Positions 57,801-64,000 of a DNA stretch of 64,000 nt are shown here, in pieces. This stretch comes from Armigeres subalbatus. Lineage: Eukaryota > Arthropoda > Insecta > Diptera > Culicidae. The stretch is from assembly GCF_024139115.2 (NCBI RefSeq), contig NC_085139.1, positions 71,095,203 through 71,159,202 of the forward strand, given 5' to 3'. Both the position numbers and the translations under genes were made by a program. The notes beneath the pieces were generated by a model. It was not told where the DNA came from, made no database searches, and saw nothing but the letters and a program-made list of their open reading frames with translations. Each line of letters begins with the position of its first letter. Position 1 is the first letter of the stretch.

Positions 57801-60800
57801 TCCAAACCAATCCAAACCAACCAAACCAATCCAAACCAATCCAAACCAACCAAACCAATCCAAACCAATCCAAACCAATCCAAACCAATCCAAACCAAAC
57901 CAATCCAAACCAATCCAAACCAATCCAAACCAATCCAAACCAATCCAAACCAACCAAACCAACCAAACCAATCCAAACCAACCAAACCAATCCAAACCAA
58001 CCAAACCAATCCAAACCAATCCAAACCAATCCAAACCAACCAAACCAAACCAACCAAACCAACCAAACCAAATCCAATCCAAGTCCAATCCAAACCAATC
58101 CAAACCAACCAAACCAAACCAACCAAACCAATCCAAACCAACCAAACCAATCCAAACCAATCCAAACCAATCCAAACCGATCCAAACCAATCCAAACCAA
58201 TCCAAACCAATCCAACCAACCAAACCAATCCAAACCAATCCAAACCAATCCAAACCAATCCAAACCAATCCAAACCAATCCAAACCAATCCAAACCAATC
58301 CAAACCAATCCAAACCAATCCAAACCAACCAAACCAATCCAAACCAATCCAAACCAATCCAAACCAATCCAAACCAATCCAAACCAATCCAAACCAACCA
58401 AACCAATCCAAACCAACCAAACCAATCCAAACCAATCCAAACCAACCAAACCAACCAAACCAATCCAAACCAACCAAACCAATCCAAACCAATCCAAACC
58501 AATCCAAACCAATCCAAACCAATCCAAACCAACGCAAACCAATCCAAACCAATCCAAACCAACCAAACCAACCAAACCAACCAAACCAATCCAAACCAAT
58601 CCAAACCAATCCAAACCAATCCAAACCAACCAAACCAATCCAAACCAACCAAACCAACCAAACCAATCCAAACCAATCCAAACCAACCAAACCAACCAAA
58701 CCAATCCAAACCAATCCAAACCAATCCAAACCAACCAAACCAATCCAAACCAATCCAAACCAACCAAACCAATCCAAACCAATCCAAACCAACCAAACCA
58801 ATCCAAACCAACCAAACCAATCCAAACCAATCCAAACCAACCAAACCAATCCAAACCAATCCAAACCAATCCAAACCAATCCAAACCAACCAAACCAATC
58901 CAAACCAACCAAACCAATCCAAACCAACCAAACCAATCCAAACCAACCAAACCAATCCAAACCAATCCAAACCAATCCAAACCAATCCAAACCAATCCAA
59001 ACCAATCCAAACCAACCAAACCAATCCAAACCAACCAAACCAACCCAAACCAATCCAAACCAATCCAAACCAATCCAAACCAATCCAAACCAACCAAACC
59101 AATCCAAACCAACCAAACCAATCCAAACCAACCAAACCAATCCAAACCAATCCAAACCAATCCAAACCAAACCAATCCAAACCAATCCAAACCAATCCAA
59201 ACCAATCCAAACCAATCCAAACCAACCAAACCAATCCAAACCAACCAAACCAAACCAATCCAAACCAATCCAAACCAATCCAAACCAATCCAAACCAATC
59301 CAAACCAATCCAAACCAATCCAAACCAATCCAAACCAATCCAAACCAATCCAAACCAATCCAAACCAATCCAAACCAATCCAAACCAAACCAATCAAACC
59401 AATCCAAACCAATCCAAACCAACCAAACCAATCCAAACCAATCCAAACCAATCCAAACCAATCCAAACCAATCCAAACCAACCAAACCAACCAAACCAAT
59501 CCAAACCAATCCAAACCAATCCAAACCAACCAAACCAACCAAACCAATCCAAACCAACCAAACCAATCCAAACCAATCCAAATCCAATCCAAACCAATCC
59601 AAACCAATCCAAACCAAACCAATCCAAACCAATCCAAACACAACCAAACCAACCAAACCAATCCAAACCAATCCAAACCAATCCAAACCAATCCAAACCA
59701 AACCAATCCAAACCAATCCAAACCAATCCAAACCCAATCCAAACCAATCCAAACCAATCCAAACCAATCCAAACCAATCCAAACCAACCAAACCAACCAA
59801 ACCAATCCAAACCAATCCAAACCAACCAAACCAAACCAACCAAACCAATCCAAACCAATCCAAACCAATCCAAACCAATCCAAACCAATCCAAACCAATC
59901 CAAACCAATCCAAACCAATCCAAACCAATCCAAACCAATCCAAACCAATCCAAACCAATCCAAACCAACCAAACCAATCCAAACCAACCAAACCAATCCA
60001 AACCAATCCAAACCAATCCAAACCAATCCAAACCAATCCAAACCGATCCAAACCAATCCAAACCAACCAAACCAATCCAAACCAACCAAACCAATCCAAA
60101 CCAATCCAAACCAATCCAAACCAATCCAAACCAATCCAAACCAATCCAAACCAATCCAAACCAATCCAAACCAATCCAAACCAATCCAAACCAATCCAAA
60201 CCATCCAAACCAATCCAAACCAATCCAAACCAATCCAAACCAATCCAAACCAATCCAAACCAACCAAACCAACCAAACCAATCCAAACCAATCCAAACCA
60301 ACCAAACCATTCCAAACCAATCCAAACCAACCAAACCAATCCAAACCAATCCAAACCAATCCAAACCAACCAAACCAATCCAAACCAATCCAAACCAACC
60401 AAACCAACCAAACCAATCCAAACCAACCAAACCAATCCAAACCAATCCAAACCAATCCAAACCAATCCAAACCAATCCAAACCAATCCAAACCAACCAAA
60501 CCAAACCAATCCAAACCAACCAAACACAATCCAAACCAATCCAAACCAACCAAACCAATCCAAACCAATCCAAACCAATCCAAACCAAACCAATCCAAAC
60601 CAATCCAAACCAATCCAAACCAATCCAAACCAAACCAAACCAATCCAAACCAATCCAAACCAATCCAAACCAATCCAAACCAATCCAAACCAATTCAAAC
60701 CAATCCAAACCAATCCAAATCTAATCCAATCCAAACCAATCCAAATCCAAATCCAATCCAAATCCAATCCAAATCCAATCCAAATCCAATCCAAATCCAA

Positions 60801-60966
60801 TCCAAATCCAATCAAAATCCAATCCAAATCCAATCCAAATTCAATCCAAATTCAATCCAAATCCAATCCAAATCCAATCCAAATCCAATCCAAATCCAAT
60901 CCAAATTCAATCCAAATCCAATCCAAATCCAATCCAAATCCAATCCAATCCAAATCCAATCCAAAT
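51841..60966 (+). repeat. 9.1 kb CCAAACCAAT minisatellite
   Basis: Three related unit types: 11-base CCAAATCCAAT at both edges (51,841-51,940 and about 60,715-60,966), and 10-base CCAAACCAAT and 9-base CCAAACCAA mixed through the interior. The shorter units equal the 11-mer minus one or two T's. Rare variants (..ATCAAACCACATCC..) recur near 52,370, 53,450, 54,835 and 57,190. The plus strand has almost no G; I noticed about five. Neither strand can form stop codons from these units, so multi-kilobase open frames appear in nearly all frames and are not genes. Confidence 0.97.
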
Positions 60967-63034
60967 TGACTATGCGTTTAAAATGTGATAATTTTTATGT
61001 TGTTGAATTTTTTTACAAATAAATAGGAAAGAAACTTGTGGCCTTCATGTCCGAACTAAATTTTTGCACTGACGCACATCTGCATCTAACCTCCTCGTTT
61101 ATTCATAAATTAATTTGCGTGTGAAGTAGTATTCCAAAGATCAATCTAACTGAATTACTTCAAACAGAATAACTTTCTGTAAATGGGCACATTCAAAGTA
61201 ATCGAAGACACTTGCTAATCAAATCATCGATCGATTTCCGACCACATCAACCCAACACTTTTCCAACCACTTTTTGATTCTTATTTCTCTCGGTATCGAA
61301 CAGAAAAACCCCAGGAGTTAGCAAAAGAGAAGAAACCAGAAGTGAAAGTTCTCGACTTGAAACAGTTGCCTAGGTCACGATTCAGCAACTGCTCCGCTCT
61401 TAGGCACCGCACTATCATCATCATTGCCGCCATCATCACCGACATCCTGGGCGAGAAGCATAGTACCTTAGTAATCGAAACAAAATTGAATTATGACAGA
61501 AACTTCGATCGTTCTTTTTAGGCTGCCGACAACATCTTTTCCTTTCCTCCTCTCCTTCCTACATTTGCTTGGACTAAACTTTGAGCGCAACACTTCATCT
61601 TGGAAAGCTTCTCAGCTTTCAGCACTCGCACCATCCGCTCCCCCCGAACCATGCCGTTAGGGCTTCCGTTTTCTTTGGGTTCTTCATGCAAAGCAGTCAC
61701 TAAGTGGGTGGGAGCCAATTCTCTGATTAATATTAATGCAATGCCTTTACCGTTTCATCGTCCAATCTATATCACGACGGCTTTGAAAGTGAGAAGCGGG
61801 CTGGTTCGTACTCGTCAGCAACTGGTTGCTGTAGCTTGGAGCAGCGGGACGAGTTTAACAAAAACTGAAAAATGAGAAAAAATCAAGTACGTGCGAAACG
61901 GATTTGATGCCACTGGTAATTGAGTATGTTTTCTTTTGTGAAGTATCGAATAATTGAAGTTTATAAGACATGGGGGAGAAAGAACTACAGTTGGAAATCA
62001 GGTTCGAACAATCTGCTGCACGGTGGGACGTTTGAGTAACAAATTTACAAGTACGAGAAGAAATGAATAGCGGAATACGTGGTCATATCTTTGGATGGTT
62101 TAATGTGGGACACTCAAGATAGACGGAAATATTATTAGGAGCATGCTAAATCTGTTTCAATTTGTATACAAATGGTTTACCATTTATCCGTTCAAAAGAT
62201 ATTCATCGACTGCCAACAAAAAATCTTGTATTGATCATGGTTCAAATTGCGAGATTTAATTGAATTGAGAATGAAAAATCAACCAAAATGAGACACCTGA
62301 AAATACAATTTTCGTTGTTAGGATTCAAGAAAAAAGAACGCATTATGTAGAAGGTAAAGTTCAACTCAAGTTAAACCCGATGTCATAGATTACGATCTAC
62401 GATGCCGGTATAATAACAAATTACGTAGATCTCAGATTTCAAATCACATTTCCACACGGCTCCAAATATAAATGCTGAGCATATAAATCGTTTATTTATA
62501 CCGTACCTTTTCATAGAAATAGCGTTTCTCGCAGCTCTGAAGTGCCTTTCAACTTATCACTCGCAGTCGGCAATAAATCTAATCCAATAAATCCAATCGG
62601 TACTCAAGTTCATTATTGCTCAATAACTTCTCTCGTATCCCATTCGTCGAAGCCTTTCGACTTTTTTTTCTCGCCTTTGCAATCATGTAATATCCTATTT
62701 CAAGAGTCTCGATATTATTCAAACGACCCGTAAGTACACCGGTCTAGTCAACCTAGAACTGAAAGTGAAAAGCGGCATCAACTGAAGGATGTAAACGAGA
62801 TCCTCCACCCGGCGGGGACTGCACCCCAACTCACGTGTCACAGGCACCTGTGTGAACCTCGGCAGGCGCATCGGTCCGCTACATCCCACCCATCATCACA
62901 AAGAAAAGGGGCCGGGCAGGCAATGTGAGAAAGTCGTCACCATCTTTCGTTTCGTATTTTCTACTCCACGCGACGGTTCGCAGTGGCCGGAAGCTGAATA
63001 GATCATAGTTTGAATACAGAAACAACGCGTCCAT

Positions 63035-63150
63035 CCTTCCAACTTTCCATTCTTACATTCTTCCATCCTTTCGTCCTTCCATCCTTCTGTCCTTTTATCC
63101 ATCAATCCTTCCATCCTAACATCATTCCATCTTTCCATTCTTCTATAATC
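63035..63150. repeat. Degenerate TCCTTCCA minisatellite
   Basis: About ten loose copies of CCTTCCATCCTT/ACATTCTTCCAT in tandem; pyrimidine-rich plus strand. Confidence 0.6.
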
Positions 63151-63430
63151 TATTTGTTTCGACTTTTGCCCGAAATTCCACCACTGTGCAGCGCCCATGC
63201 CTCGGATGGGATGGACCGACTCATGGCGAACGGTGTTTTGCATGATAAAAGTTCATAACAGTAAATTTAACTTTCTTCACCTCGTTCTCCATTTCCCATT
63301 CAGTTCAGGGTAGGCCAGGCCGTGAAGCCGGTCGGTCGGACGGTCGATCCGGGAGCTGATGGAAGTGCTTTCTACCCAATCTACCGAATCTACATTCCAA
63401 CCGCCGCCAACCGGGACAGGGGAAGCTCTT

Positions 63431-63437
63431 TATAAAA
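63431..63437 (+). promoter_or_regulatory. TATA-box candidate
   Basis: TATAAAA follows a GC-richer block (63,305-63,420). No initiator or coding exon downstream is convincing, so this is only a candidate. Confidence 0.15.
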
Positions 63438-64000
63438 GCATAGTGTGCCATTATTCTCCCGTTTGAGTCTTCTTCGATTATTTATGGAGGCGCGACAGGG
63501 CCCTGCGGTTTCGCCGGAACATGAACGAGCGGTGCCGGATACAGGAATGGATGGTGAAGAAAGACAGCGAATTGGTTGTTGTGGCATGCCAACAGTAATT
63601 TTTCCCCATCAGCATACTTTTCGTGCTCGTTTTCCGCAGATAGTTTGGTGGGGAAGAATTTGTTTCGAGTTGACTGCTTTGCGAGCGAGTAGAAGAACTT
63701 CAGTTCACTAATAGACATTGGATAGAGGACCGAGGACTGGTGTTTTGTTAGCTTGACAAATTGATAATGTTCATGAATTTAGTGTCTCTAGAGGGAATTT
63801 GTATATGTTCCCAACATTGTGTAGAATATTGTCTCGCCACCGAATAATCTATGAGCCATTCTATTATCCAGTGGGTGGCCCATATCACATTGGGTATAAT
63901 ACATTGATTCTGTGCTTCGGTTTCCTACTTTTCCTCAGCACTGAATGTATTGCTTCATCGCTAAAGAATACAAAACAAGACATGAACGTTTGGAATTTTT

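Larger units (their letters stand above)
60967..64000. other. Unassigned sequence, no gene recognised
   Basis: Complex, mostly AT-rich DNA with short frames only. GC-richer stretches at 61,500-61,730 and 63,300-63,420 could be host regulatory or untranslated sequence. No transposon ends were recognised. Confidence 0.35.

Noticed and set aside
51749..60724. A 2991-codon open frame and several 450-1800-codon frames on the opposite strand
   Set aside because: They come from CCAAAC(T)CAA(T) units, which cannot form stop codons on either strand. The products are repetitive Pro-Asn-Gln-Ser-Lys or Trp-Phe-Gly-Leu strings with no start context or domains.
51841..60966. Telomeric or centromeric satellite
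   Set aside because: The unit is not TTAGG and there is complex transposon sequence on one side and unassigned unique-looking sequence on the other. Nothing else supports a chromosome end; a centromere cannot be tested here.

Overview
The window is repeat-rich intergenic or intronic DNA from an insect, most likely a culicine mosquito (Aedes/Culex type). The evidence is the mix of transposons: RTE/JAM1-like, LOA/Lian-like and R1-like non-LTR retrotransposons, a gypsy element with an env-like gene and a tRNA-Ser-type primer site, Helitrons with a CTAG end, many MITEs, and introns of about 60 bases with GT-AG borders. I recognise no intact host gene. Nearly all recognisable coding sequence is decayed transposon sequence, and long open frames elsewhere come from stop-free simple repeats.

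Layout. 0-4 kb: an RTE fragment and unassigned sequence. 4.0-7.1 kb: a polypurine array built on GGAAGAA, with TTCGGCC modules at its edges. 7.27-18.8 kb: a gypsy/errantivirus-like LTR element (LTR, PBS, gag, PR, RT, RNase H, IN, env, PPT, LTR). Its integrase is split by a 5.55 kb TIR element, which itself carries a 1.56 kb element holding a small spliced gene, a MITE, and a 2.1 kb hAT-type element with a further insertion inside. 20.6-34.8 kb: a two-gene DNA transposon with 23-base TIRs. A transposase gene (+) and a DUF4806-like gene (-) converge. It is broken by a hAT element, a LOA-type retrotransposon flanked by 227-base direct repeats, a composite insertion, and a second copy of the TTTCGTTTCG hAT family. 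34.9-38.2 kb: two R1-type fragments. 38.3-42.5 kb: MITEs, a TTCGGCC array and a short retroposon holding a 106-base inverted repeat. 42.6-46.4 kb: an RTE inserted in the 3' end of a Helitron. 46.7 kb: a tRNA-like sequence. 47.5-48.9 kb: a second, inverted copy of the polypurine composite. 48.9-49.9 kb: a 149-base tandem repeat and a complete small Helitron. 51.8-61.0 kb: a 9.1 kb minisatellite almost without G on the + strand. 61-64 kb: unassigned sequence.

The strongest results are insertions proved by target-site duplications (TSDs) and by paralogous empty sites inside this window. They give a relative order of events and let several elements be delimited to the base. The most likely novel item is the two-gene transposon at 20.6-34.8 kb, about 4.1 kb once later insertions are subtracted. 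No database search was possible, so novelty is not established for anything here.
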